Source: CAYRYU01 sp964428355
GTDB taxonomy: Bacteria > Muiribacteriota > Ozemobacteria > Ozemobacterales > Ozemobacteraceae
NCBI GenBank assembly: GCA_964428355.1
Contig: CAYRYU010000039.1
Span: 1 to 60,861, forward strand
Direction of reading: 5' to 3'
Length of the DNA stretch: 60,861 nucleotides
Part shown: positions 24,414-31,729 of the stretch, one piece after another
Position numbering within the stretch: position 1 is the stretch's first letter
How the letters are laid out: each line of letters begins with the position of its first letter
Notes under the pieces: model-generated
The model's database searches: none
Told to the model about the DNA's origin: nothing
What the model saw: only the letters and a program-made list of their open reading frames with translations
Translations under genes and position numbers: made by a program

Positions 24414-25531
24414 TGGCTGATTCCCCAGGCCCGGTCGTTTCCCCAACCGTGCCGGTCATGGTCGCGATGTCCGGGGGGGTCGACTCCTCGGTGGCCGCCG
24501 CCCTTCTCCTCGAGCAGGGCCATCCCGTTGTGGGGGTCACGCTGAAGACCTTTTGCTACGGGGAGATACCCGGAGGCCCGAAAAGCTGCTGCGGCCTGGA
24601 CGGGATCGATGAGGCCAGGGCCGTGGCAGCCAGGCTCGGGTTCGATCATTTCGTGATCGACGTTTCCGACCGGTTCCATGACGAGGTGATCCGGGATTTC
24701 GTGGAGGAATACGCCGCGGGCAGGACTCCCAACCCGTGCGTTCGATGCAACGCGACGGTGAAGATCCCCTTCCTTCTGGAAAAAGCGCTCTCGATGGGCT
24801 GCGAGGCCCTCGCGACCGGCCATTATGCCCGGCTTTCCACCTTGCCCGATGGGGAAACCGCCCTCCTCCGGGGAACGGACAGGGCCAAGGATCAGGCTTA
24901 CTTCCTCTGGGACATCCCGCGTGAGGTCCTTCCCCGCCTGAGGCTTCCACTCGGTGGTCTCGAAAAAAAGCGGGTTCGGGAACTGGCAACCAGACACGGT
25001 TTCCGGAATGCCCAGAAACCGGAGTCACAGGAGATCTGCTTCATTCCGGACGGACATTACCTGGATTTCCTTCGGCTCCGGCTCGGGCGGCTACACCCGG
25101 GCTTCCAGCCCGGAACCATCGTCGACTCTGCGGGAAAAATCTTCGGTAGGCACGACGGCTTCCTGGGCTTCACGGTCGGTCAGCGCAAGGGGTTGGGCGG
25201 GGGGCGCGGGAAGAGGCTCTATGTCCTTGCGATCGATCCGGAGAAGAGGAAGATTGTCGTCGGTGATGAAGACCGACTGTTTGCACGCTCGGTCGAGCTC
25301 GAAGGGGTGAGGCTCATGGTTCCCGACCTTTCCCAGGGAAGCAGGGTTCAGATCCAGATCAGGCACCGGTCGAAGCCGGTCCCCGCGATCCTGGCCAAAA
25401 AGGGTGAGCGATGGCGCTTCGACCTGGAATCCCCCGTCCGGGCGGTCGCCCCCGGTCAGTCGGGCGTCCTGTTCGACGGGGACCGCCTCCTGGGCGGAGG
25501 AAGGATCGCGGGAAAAGGAACCCCCGACTGA
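24413..25531 (+). CDS. mnmA: tRNA-specific 2-thiouridylase MnmA
   Basis: Adds sulfur to U34 of Lys, Glu and Gln tRNAs in the cytosol using ATP and a persulfide donor. The 372-residue protein has the PP-loop SGGVDSS (20-26), the first catalytic cysteine in NPCVRCN, and the second in SQEICFIPDG. The family signatures FTVGQRKGLG and the C-terminal beta-barrel with SPVRAVAPGQSGVLFDGDRLLGGG are also present. The ATG at 24413 overlaps the preceding TGA by one base (TGATG), implying coupled translation with the ABC permease; a TTG at 24410 is an alternative. A terminator hairpin follows. Confidence 0.96.
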   Translation: MADSPGPVVSPTVPVMVAMSGGVDSSVAAALLLEQGHPVVGVTLKTFCYGEIPGGPKSCCGLDGIDEARAVAARLGFDHFVIDVSDRFHDEVIRDFVEEYAAGRTPNPCVRCNATVKIPFLLEKALSMGCEALATGHYARLSTLPDGETALLRGTDRAKDQAYFLWDIPREVLPRLRLPLGGLEKKRVRELATRHGFRNAQKPESQEICFIPDGHYLDFLRLRLGRLHPGFQPGTIVDSAGKIFGRHDGFLGFTVGQRKGLGGGRGKRLYVLAIDPEKRKIVVGDEDRLFARSVELEGVRLMVPDLSQGSRVQIQIRHRSKPVPAILAKKGERWRFDLESPVRAVAPGQSGVLFDGDRLLGGGRIAGKGTPD

Positions 25532-25560
25532 TCTCGACCCAGGGCTGGCGCAAAAGAAAA

Positions 25561-25600
25561 ATCCCCGGGCTCCGAGTTTCGGGGTCCGGGGATCTTCTTC
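25561..25600. terminator. Hairpin terminator between mnmA and the HTH gene
   Basis: ATCCCCGG (25561-25568) pairs with CCGGGGAT (25586-25593); A-rich sequence precedes and T-rich CTTCTTCTC follows, so it could act in both directions between these convergent genes. Confidence 0.65.
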
Positions 25601-25616
25601 TCGAGGAAGGGGGGTT

Positions 25617-26540
25617 TCAGCGGACCGAAGCGCAGATCACCCTTATGGGGAGCTTCTTTGACGACCAGAGGCTGATCCGGAGGAATTGTTTCCCCAGGTT
25701 GACGCATCCGGCCTGACCGAAAAGGAACGAGGGATCTTTCTCGCCGGCTTCGAGTTGGATGAAATCGACTCCTCCCATCGTCCGGAGGGTTCCCGAGAGG
25801 GTGATTTCCTGGGCGCCAAGGATGAGCTTGAGTTGGGAAGGCCCTTTCCCCTTCGGAGGCTTGATCGTAAGCTTTTCGGAGGATCTTCCAGCCCGGAAGG
25901 CTCCGGGGGCGGTTTCCACTGCGATGACCTGGAAGGAGCCGGTGGGTTTCCCCGGAAGCCGCTGATACTTCGCCGGTTTGATCTTCGAAGCGACGAAGTC
26001 GCGCAAGCCCATCCAGGGGTTGACCCGGGTATTGGGGCCGACTTTCGGAAATCCCTTCCGGGTGGCGAGCTCTTCGAGTTGGTGAACGCGCTCGGCGAGA
26101 TCAACCCGGACGAGGCGTCGGCGACCGCGGCTCCAGGAAGTCACGGAATCGTAGGAGACTCCGCAGAACATGGCGAACTCCGCCTGGCTCATTCCCCAGC
26201 GGCGCATGATGACGCGAATGTTGGAAACGGCCATCGGCTTCGCGAGGCGCTTGAACTTCCGCTCTTCGCGCAGTTTCCGGGCCTCCAGTCTCTCGACGGC
26301 GAATGCCCGGAGCTTGGGGATCTTTTTCTCGAACTTCTTCAGGAAGGATTGCATCCGGGGGCTGACCGCCTTCGTCCGCCCGCTGATCCATGCACGAAGG
26401 GACGAATAGGAGATGCCGAGATGCTCAGCCAACTTCACCTGGGACAACGCGAGGAATTTTGACAATGCCAGAATGTTCTTCGGAGTCCAGGGTGGGACGG
26501 GACAGGAAACAGGGGCACTACGGGTCGGTTTCTTTTTCAC
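25617..26540 (-). CDS. Transcriptional regulator with two tandem helix-turn-helix domains
   Basis: A 307-residue protein carrying two Cro/XRE-like HTH units. The first is FLALSQVKLAEHLGISYSSLRAWISG (about residues 28-54) and the second MRRWGMSQAEFAMFCGVSYDSVTSWSRG (about 111-138), with a Lys/Arg-rich linker between. The C-terminal 150 residues are beta-rich (LKLILGAQEITLSGTLRTMGGVDFIQLEAG) and unrecognised; they may sense a ligand. The start is GTG at 26540, supported by a GAGG eight bases upstream. A TTGACG/TAATAT promoter lies above it. The target genes are unknown. Confidence 0.8.
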   Translation of the reverse strand: MKKKPTRSAPVSCPVPPWTPKNILALSKFLALSQVKLAEHLGISYSSLRAWISGRTKAVSPRMQSFLKKFEKKIPKLRAFAVERLEARKLREERKFKRLAKPMAVSNIRVIMRRWGMSQAEFAMFCGVSYDSVTSWSRGRRRLVRVDLAERVHQLEELATRKGFPKVGPNTRVNPWMGLRDFVASKIKPAKYQRLPGKPTGSFQVIAVETAPGAFRAGRSSEKLTIKPPKGKGPSQLKLILGAQEITLSGTLRTMGGVDFIQLEAGEKDPSFLFGQAGCVNLGKQFLRISLWSSKKLPIRVICASVR

Positions 26541-26629
26541 TCGATTTCCTCGCTGCTTTCTTGATCCAATGCAAATTGGACGTAATCTTCCGCTGAGCCC
26601 AAGAAACCTTTGGGCCTTAAATCAGGATA

Positions 26630-26658
26630 ATATTAATATATCAAAGTCCGATCGTCAA
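26630..26658 (-). promoter_or_regulatory. Predicted promoter for the tandem-HTH gene
   Basis: On the minus strand TTGACG (26658-26653) and TAATAT (26635-26630) are separated by 17 bases in a notably AT-rich stretch. The expected start near 26623 leaves an 83-base leader. Confidence 0.45.
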
Positions 26659-26800
26659 GAATGATTCTGGAAATTCAGGGGGAAACGAGAAAATTTCTTC
26701 CTTGTACTCGAAGGCTTGTTCTATTTCGCGAGGTTTCGCGTGTTTTCGCTTGGGCATATGACGGAAGTCCTTCCTCCCGGTTTCTATTCCAAGGCATGGT

Positions 26801-27721
26801 TCAGGACTCCACGTTCCTTCCCGCGGCATTTCTCCGCATCGCGTCCCTCGTGAAGGCGGCAATGCCCACCCAGATCAGTCCGAAGCCGGCGAGCCGTGTT
26901 TCCGAAAAGAGCTCCCCGTAGACGAGGACCCCGATCAGGAACTGCATGGTCGGGGCGAGATATTGCAACAGGCCCAGGGTGACCATCGTGGTATGGCGGG
27001 CGGAATAGGCAAAGAGCAGAAGTGGAAGGGATGTGACGACGCCGGCGCAAAGAAGAAGCGCATCCACGGCGTGACCCTTCTGGAACAGCGAACCAGCGCC
27101 GGTTCCTTGAAGATGGAGGAGATATCCGGCCGCGAAAGGGAACAACAGGAGTGTTTCAAGCGCGAGACCGTCGATCGACCCCGCCGGAGAGGTTTTCCGC
27201 CACAAGGTGTAGAGGGCGAAAGTGACCGCGAGGAGGATCGAAAGTCCTGGAAGCTCCCCGTAGATCCATGTCAACCAGATGACGCCAGCGGTCGCGAAGG
27301 TGACCGAGAACCATTGGGCCGGTCGGAGTCGCTCTCCAAGCAAAAAAATTCCCAACGTCATCGTCAGGATCGGGTTCAGGAAATATCCCAGGCTCGTGTC
27401 GACAATCCGGCCTTGCTGCACCGCCCAGATGTAGGTGAACCAGTTGGCCGCGATAAGGATGGCGGTAACGGTATGTCGCGCAAGGATCCTCCCCGTTGTC
27501 GCCGCTTCGATGAGGCGCTTCCATCGGTCCCTGACTCCGCAAAGGACGAAGAGGAAGGCGAGGGACCACACCATACGGTGACAAAGGACCTCGACGGAGG
27601 GAACGGCCTGGAGGAACTTCCAATAGATCGGGAGAATTCCCCACAACGCGTAGGCGGAGACTCCACCGATGACTCCGTTTATGGAATCGGCATTGGGCAG
27701 TGACTGCGGAAGATCGGACAT
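26801..27721 (-). CDS. rarD: RarD-type EamA-family transporter
   Basis: A 306-residue inner-membrane protein with about ten helices. The RarD signatures are visible: an N-terminal GVIGGVSAYALWGILPIYWKFLQAVPSVEVLCHRMVWSL, then NWFTYIWAVQQGRIVDTSLGYFLNPILTMTLGIFLLGERLRPAQW, and in the second half SLPLLLFAYSARHTTMVTLGLLQYLAPTMQFLIGVLVYGE. RarD proteins belong to the drug/metabolite transporter superfamily; the substrate is unclear. The ATG at 27721 follows AAGGGAAG. The longer open frame up to 28018 overlaps the STAS gene and is rejected. It lies 86 bases downstream of the STAS gene on the same strand. Confidence 0.92.
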   Translation of the reverse strand: MSDLPQSLPNADSINGVIGGVSAYALWGILPIYWKFLQAVPSVEVLCHRMVWSLAFLFVLCGVRDRWKRLIEAATTGRILARHTVTAILIAANWFTYIWAVQQGRIVDTSLGYFLNPILTMTLGIFLLGERLRPAQWFSVTFATAGVIWLTWIYGELPGLSILLAVTFALYTLWRKTSPAGSIDGLALETLLLFPFAAGYLLHLQGTGAGSLFQKGHAVDALLLCAGVVTSLPLLLFAYSARHTTMVTLGLLQYLAPTMQFLIGVLVYGELFSETRLAGFGLIWVGIAAFTRDAMRRNAAGRNVES

Positions 27722-27807
27722 CTGCTTCCCTTGCTTCGAAAATGCCGTTGTTGATGCGTGGATTTCAGTGAAGCCGGGGCCCCAACCGGACCCGGAACAG
27801 GGCGGGC

Positions 27808-28179
27808 TTACTCGGGTGGGCGAGGTTTGGAGAGCAAAGCCCGAGCTTCTTCCTGTGTTGGGGCGATTTCGGCCTGGGGAAGGATCCCCACCATTTTCAG
27901 CATTCTCAGAAAAAGATTCGACAGTTCGCAGAAACAGAGGCGCCCTTTGAAATCCTGGGTGACCTTCTCGGCAATTTCGAGGAGCTTTCCCATTCCGGGA
28001 CTGCTGATGACAGAACAATGGCCCAGGGCGATCACAAAATTCAGATTTCCGGAATTCAGCTGTTCGAGAACGGTATCCCCGAGACGGTTTCCAATCCCTG
28101 CGTCAAGGTATCCGGTTACAACGATCAGGGAAGTCCCATCGACTTGCCGGATCTCGATTTTCCCTGGTTCATTATCCAT
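27808..28179 (-). CDS. STAS-domain anti-anti-sigma factor-like protein
   Basis: A 123-residue cytosolic protein consisting of one STAS domain: VVTGYLDAGIGNRLGDTVLEQLNSG, the phosphorylatable-serine region CSVISSPGMGKLLEIAEKV, and the closing helix FLRMLKMVGILP. Proteins like SpoIIAA bind anti-sigma factors and are switched by serine phosphorylation in the ISS motif. The start at 28179 follows GGAG. No cognate RsbW-type kinase or sigma-B-like factor is nearby, though two Ser/Thr kinases lie 9 and 16 kb away. It is divergent from the HEAT-repeat gene. Confidence 0.87.
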   Translation of the reverse strand: MDNEPGKIEIRQVDGTSLIVVTGYLDAGIGNRLGDTVLEQLNSGNLNFVIALGHCSVISSPGMGKLLEIAEKVTQDFKGRLCFCELSNLFLRMLKMVGILPQAEIAPTQEEARALLSKPRPPE

Positions 28180-28290
28180 ATGATCTCCATTTTTGGAATC
28201 ATCCTCGGACCGATCAGAACGATTATAGGGAAAACCCCCGTTCTTTTCAAATCGCCCTCGAGACACTCTGGAGCGATCAAGGCTTTCCCG

Positions 28291-28319
28291 TTGCGGTGAA
28301 TGGAAGCAGATCCTATAAT
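28291..28319 (+). promoter_or_regulatory. Predicted sigma-70 promoter for the HEAT-repeat gene
   Basis: TTGCGG (28291-28296) and a perfect TATAAT (28314-28319) are separated by 17 bases. The expected start is near 28326, only about 9 bases before the ATG at 28335. Confidence 0.55.
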
Positions 28320-28334
28320 GGGACCGGGGACAGA

Positions 28335-30551
28335 ATGATCAACGAAGCCGAACTGGTCGAAAACCTTCGCCTTCCCCTCAAGTCTTTCAGGATCTTCGCG
28401 ATAGAGCGGGCGATCCAGGAGGGGCGCAGCGAAGCCCTGCTTGCAGAGTTGCAGAAATGCCGTTGCGGCGAGGATGACGATGAGTGCCGGCTTCTTCTGG
28501 ATCACGCCATCTCCGCCGTCAGGGCAAGGGTGAAGGGGGAAACGGGAGGGATCGAACCACTTCCTCCCCCCGAAAAAGTCCCCGAAGCCTTTCGCGGGTC
28601 CGATGCGGCCGGAAGGTTCCGTATCCTTTCGGGACTGGCTCCCGCAGTTCTTCCGCAGTTGGCTGACTGGGCTGAGGGAGAGCTCCCTATTCAGGACAAC
28701 CCCGGAGTCGCGCTCCTGATGCTCAAGACCTTTTCGCCCCACTGGCCACGGGAACGACTTCGGAATCTGGTTCCGCTCCTTTCCACCGGTTTTCTCAGCC
28801 TCCGTTCGGCCGTCGTGGAAACTCTTGCGGAAAGGGCTCCCCAGGAACTTGCCGGCGACCTTCCCCGGCTGCTCGTCTCCGATGATCCACGCGTCCGCTC
28901 CCTGGCGATCCGCGGGTTGGCCGCAATCGATGCCGCCGAAGCCGGGAACCATCTCGAGGCGATTCTCCTGGGCCGTGACCCATTCCAGAAAAAGGCCGCT
29001 CTGCGCGAATGCGCCCTGCTTTCCTTCGATATTGTCAAGCCGATCCTCCTGAAGTTCCTTGCGTTCGAGTCTGATTCCGCTCTTCTCGAGGATGCGGGAT
29101 TGATCCTGGAGATGAACCCCGAACGGGAAGTCCCCTTCCGGATTGCGGAGGTTGCCGAGACGGGGACTCCAGCCCATGCCGCCAGGCTCAGGGAGATCCA
29201 GACCGCGGTGACCGAGGCCCTGATCGGGTCAGGGGTTCTCCGCGAGGAGCCCCGGGTATTCGAAAAGCTGTTGGAGGAGTTTTCGCAAAGGTCGGGAGAG
29301 ACGAGGCTCCTTCGCGACTTCCTCGACTCGCTCGAGTCGGACGACCCTGCCCTCCTGGCGATCGCCCGTGATTCCCTTCGAAAAGAGCTCGGGAAGCCTT
29401 CCGTCCGGGCTTCAGCCCTTCGCGCAATGGGATGGCCTCTTTCGGAATCAGGTCGCAAGCGGCTGCAGGAGCTTCTCGACGGTGCGGATGAGAAACCTCC
29501 TCCCGAACCCCTTGCCGCAGCCTCCGACAAGGCCGGGAACGCTGATGACGTTTCCCGGATACTCGCCGGAATCGGGAGTGTCGATCCTTCGCATACCCTC
29601 GCGATGATCGGAAAAGTCCTTGGGGATCCGAAATCCCCTTCTGACGTCTTGACCACGGCCCTGAGAGCCGCGACAAGGCAACATGCAAGGGAGTTCTCCT
29701 CCCAGGCTCGGGTTCTCCTTTCCGCCGCTGATCCGAACGTGGTCTCTGCCGCGATCGAGTATCTGGGAGTTTCGCAGCCCGATTATCTATTCACCCAGGT
29801 CGGCCGGTTTTTGAAACATTCCCACCCCAGGGTGAAAACTGCCGCGATCAAGGTCCTCAGGAGTTCCGATCCGATCCAGGGGGTTTCTGCATTGATCAAC
29901 CTCCTCAGGCAGAGTGACCGTCAGTACCGGATCCAGGCGCTTTCCGCCGCCGTCCATTTCGACTTTTCCATCCTGAGACCCAAGCTGACGGATTTCCTTC
30001 TGACCCCGCAGGGACGCGAGATTTTGACGGATTCCCTCCTTTTGTACCAGGCGAATCCGGATCCCGAGAACTTCTATTGTTTCTACCGCCTCGAGAAATC
30101 CCTTCCCGGGGAACTTGCCCCCCAGGTCACTGAAGTGCGCATGCAGAACGAGAAAGACCTTATGGAGTTCGGGCGGCTCGAGAAGGATTTCTGGAAAAAC
30201 CGGCAGGAGGAGTTCCAGTCACGTTTCCTCCGGGAGCAGGAAAAAGCCCGGGCGGGATTGCCATCGTATGCACTCCAGCGGCTGGAGGCTGAAAAGGCGA
30301 AAGAGAGTCGCACTCCGGGGGCGGTTCTGGTCTTTCTGGTCAGGGAATACGGGATCGTCCTTCTCGGGACGCTCATGGTTCTGGGCCTTGGCCTGGCGGC
30401 ATGGTTCGCGGTTGCCCCTCCTGAGGAGGCTGCGGCAAACCGGAAGCCCGCCGCATGGAGCAAGCCGGGAAGGGTGATTCCACCGTCCAGGTCGTTCCCT
30501 GGAGACGGCGCAGGAAAACAGCTTTTCGCTCCCCCCGTCAATCCCGATTAG
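28335..30551 (+). CDS. Membrane-anchored HEAT-repeat protein
   Basis: A protein of 738 residues. Most of it is HEAT-like helical repeats, e.g. SLRSAVVETLAERAPQELAGDLPRLLVSDDPRVRSLAIRGLAAIDAAEAGNHLEAILLG and PNVVSAAIEYLGVSQPDYLFTQVGRFLKHSHPRVKTAAIKVLRSSD. A single transmembrane helix (GIVLLGTLMVLGLGLAAWFAV) lies near residues 683-703 and a short Pro-rich tail follows, so the repeats are probably cytosolic with a C-terminal anchor. HEAT arrays are protein-binding scaffolds. The ATG at 28335 follows GGGGA; the longer frame from 28296 starts inside the promoter. Neighbours suggest a signalling scaffold, but this is inference. Confidence 0.82.
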   Translation: MINEAELVENLRLPLKSFRIFAIERAIQEGRSEALLAELQKCRCGEDDDECRLLLDHAISAVRARVKGETGGIEPLPPPEKVPEAFRGSDAAGRFRILSGLAPAVLPQLADWAEGELPIQDNPGVALLMLKTFSPHWPRERLRNLVPLLSTGFLSLRSAVVETLAERAPQELAGDLPRLLVSDDPRVRSLAIRGLAAIDAAEAGNHLEAILLGRDPFQKKAALRECALLSFDIVKPILLKFLAFESDSALLEDAGLILEMNPEREVPFRIAEVAETGTPAHAARLREIQTAVTEALIGSGVLREEPRVFEKLLEEFSQRSGETRLLRDFLDSLESDDPALLAIARDSLRKELGKPSVRASALRAMGWPLSESGRKRLQELLDGADEKPPPEPLAAASDKAGNADDVSRILAGIGSVDPSHTLAMIGKVLGDPKSPSDVLTTALRAATRQHAREFSSQARVLLSAADPNVVSAAIEYLGVSQPDYLFTQVGRFLKHSHPRVKTAAIKVLRSSDPIQGVSALINLLRQSDRQYRIQALSAAVHFDFSILRPKLTDFLLTPQGREILTDSLLLYQANPDPENFYCFYRLEKSLPGELAPQVTEVRMQNEKDLMEFGRLEKDFWKNRQEEFQSRFLREQEKARAGLPSYALQRLEAEKAKESRTPGAVLVFLVREYGIVLLGTLMVLGLGLAAWFAVAPPEEAAANRKPAAWSKPGRVIPPSRSFPGDGAGKQLFAPPVNPD

Positions 30552-30574
30552 CTTCCCGAAGCTCAAGCAAAGTT

Positions 30575-30624
30575 GCTGGCAGAAAGGCCACCGAGGCGCG
30601 GAGGCACAGAGGCCAAAATGGACT
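30575..30624. repeat. Intergenic CACNGAGG-like repeat remnant
   Basis: The phrase CCACCGAGGCGCGGAGGCACAG (shortened here to its units CACCGAGG, CGCGGAGG, CACAGAGG) resembles a class of short intergenic repeats common in environmental genomes. It fills the gap between convergent genes; no gene is seen. Confidence 0.4.
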
Positions 30625-31614
30625 TCAGGGGGTTTTTCCCGGTGGGGAGGCGGGTGTTGGCTCAGGCTGGGTGGGTGGGGACGCCGTCTCCGAAGCGCTT
30701 TCAGAGAGAGTGAGCGGAGCCGGAACCTGCTGCGAGGTCGATGCGGTCGCATGGGAAGCTGCGGTCGCGGGGAAAACCGCGGTCGCAGTGGAAACCTGCT
30801 GGGGCGCGGATGCTATTGCGGTCAGGGATGCGGCCAAAGCCGGACCCTCGGAAGCGATCCGGTTGAGTATCCCCGTGAACTGGACGTTGGAGAGCGTTCT
30901 GGCAATGGAGAGGGGTGTCCGCCCGTCCAGGTCGGGGCTTTCGAAACTTCCCCCCTTCCGTAGAAGAAGTTCCGTGAAACTTCCTGTACGTGGATCGGGG
31001 TTTCCCGCAAGAAAATGGAGAGGCGTCATCCCCTCTTCGTTTTTCGCGTTCGGGTCGACTCCCCGGGCGAGGAGAAGCCCGGCAATCCTTTCCTGCGCAG
31101 GGCCCGAAAAGTTCAGGGCCATCATATGGAAAGCGGTGTTTCCTGCTTCGTCCTTGATCCCGGGATCCGTCCCACGATCGATGAGAAACGTGACGGTCTT
31201 TTCCATCCCGTCTCCCGCGGCCAGATGGAGAAGACTGGTTCCTTTCCTGTCGCGGAGAGCGATGTCGGCTCCGGACGAGGCCAGGAGGGCGAACATCCGC
31301 TCCTTCTCCTCGGCGGATCCGGAACTCTCGAAAAGAAAATGAAGGCAGTTCTTCCCGTCGTCGCTCTTGATATTGGGATTGGCCCCCGCCCCCAGCAGAA
31401 ACTCGGCGACCTCGTAATGGCCGCGGGCGGCGGCATAATCGAGGGCGGTGACGAATGTGGAGGTTTTGGCGTTCAGTACAAGGACGTCGGATGCGACGAG
31501 ATTCTTCACCTTCTGGAGATCCCCGCTCGCGGCGGCCTCGTGGATGTCTGCGGCGAAACCCGTTCCGCAACCCAAGCCGAGGACCAGAAAGGCCACAACC
31601 AGCCCCTGCTTCAT
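30625..31614 (-). CDS. Exported ankyrin-repeat protein 1
   Basis: A 329-residue protein with a Sec signal peptide (MKQGLVVAFLVLGLGCGTGFAA) and about six ankyrin repeats, e.g. ALDYAAARGHYEVAEFLLGAGANPNIKSDDGKN, SLLHLAAGDGMEKTVTFLIDRGTDPGIKDEAGN and TPLHFLAGNPDPRTGSFTELLLRKGGS. An Ala/Thr/Ser/Pro-rich tail ends the protein. The ATG at 31614 is supported by GGAG. Ankyrins bind proteins; an exported one should act in the periplasm or outside. It is divergent from the degenerate-D1 Clp gene with interleaved promoters, and a second exported ankyrin protein is coupled to kinase 2. Confidence 0.88.
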   Translation of the reverse strand: MKQGLVVAFLVLGLGCGTGFAADIHEAAASGDLQKVKNLVASDVLVLNAKTSTFVTALDYAAARGHYEVAEFLLGAGANPNIKSDDGKNCLHFLFESSGSAEEKERMFALLASSGADIALRDRKGTSLLHLAAGDGMEKTVTFLIDRGTDPGIKDEAGNTAFHMMALNFSGPAQERIAGLLLARGVDPNAKNEEGMTPLHFLAGNPDPRTGSFTELLLRKGGSFESPDLDGRTPLSIARTLSNVQFTGILNRIASEGPALAASLTAIASAPQQVSTATAVFPATAASHATASTSQQVPAPLTLSESASETASPPTQPEPTPASPPGKTP

Positions 31615-31674
31615 GCTTCCCTGCTCCTCATCAAAAGCGTTTCCGGCCAAAAGATCCGTTGCCGGTTCGCCAAC

Positions 31675-31703
31675 ATTGTAACATTCCGGTATAATCCCCA
31701 CAA
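31675..31703 (-). promoter_or_regulatory. Predicted promoter for ankyrin protein 1, overlapping a divergent -10
   Basis: On the minus strand TTGTGG (31703-31698) and TACAAT (31680-31675) are separated by 17 bases. A plus-strand TATAAT (31690-31695), probably serving the Clp-type gene, lies inside this promoter, so the two genes may be mutually exclusive or coordinately controlled. Confidence 0.45.
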
Positions 31704-31729
31704 ACCCCAATGGGCGAACGGAGGGAAAG

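Noticed and set aside
27722..28018. N-terminal extension of RarD
   Set aside because: Overlaps the STAS gene and encodes no family-typical residues; RarD normally starts a few residues before its first helix.
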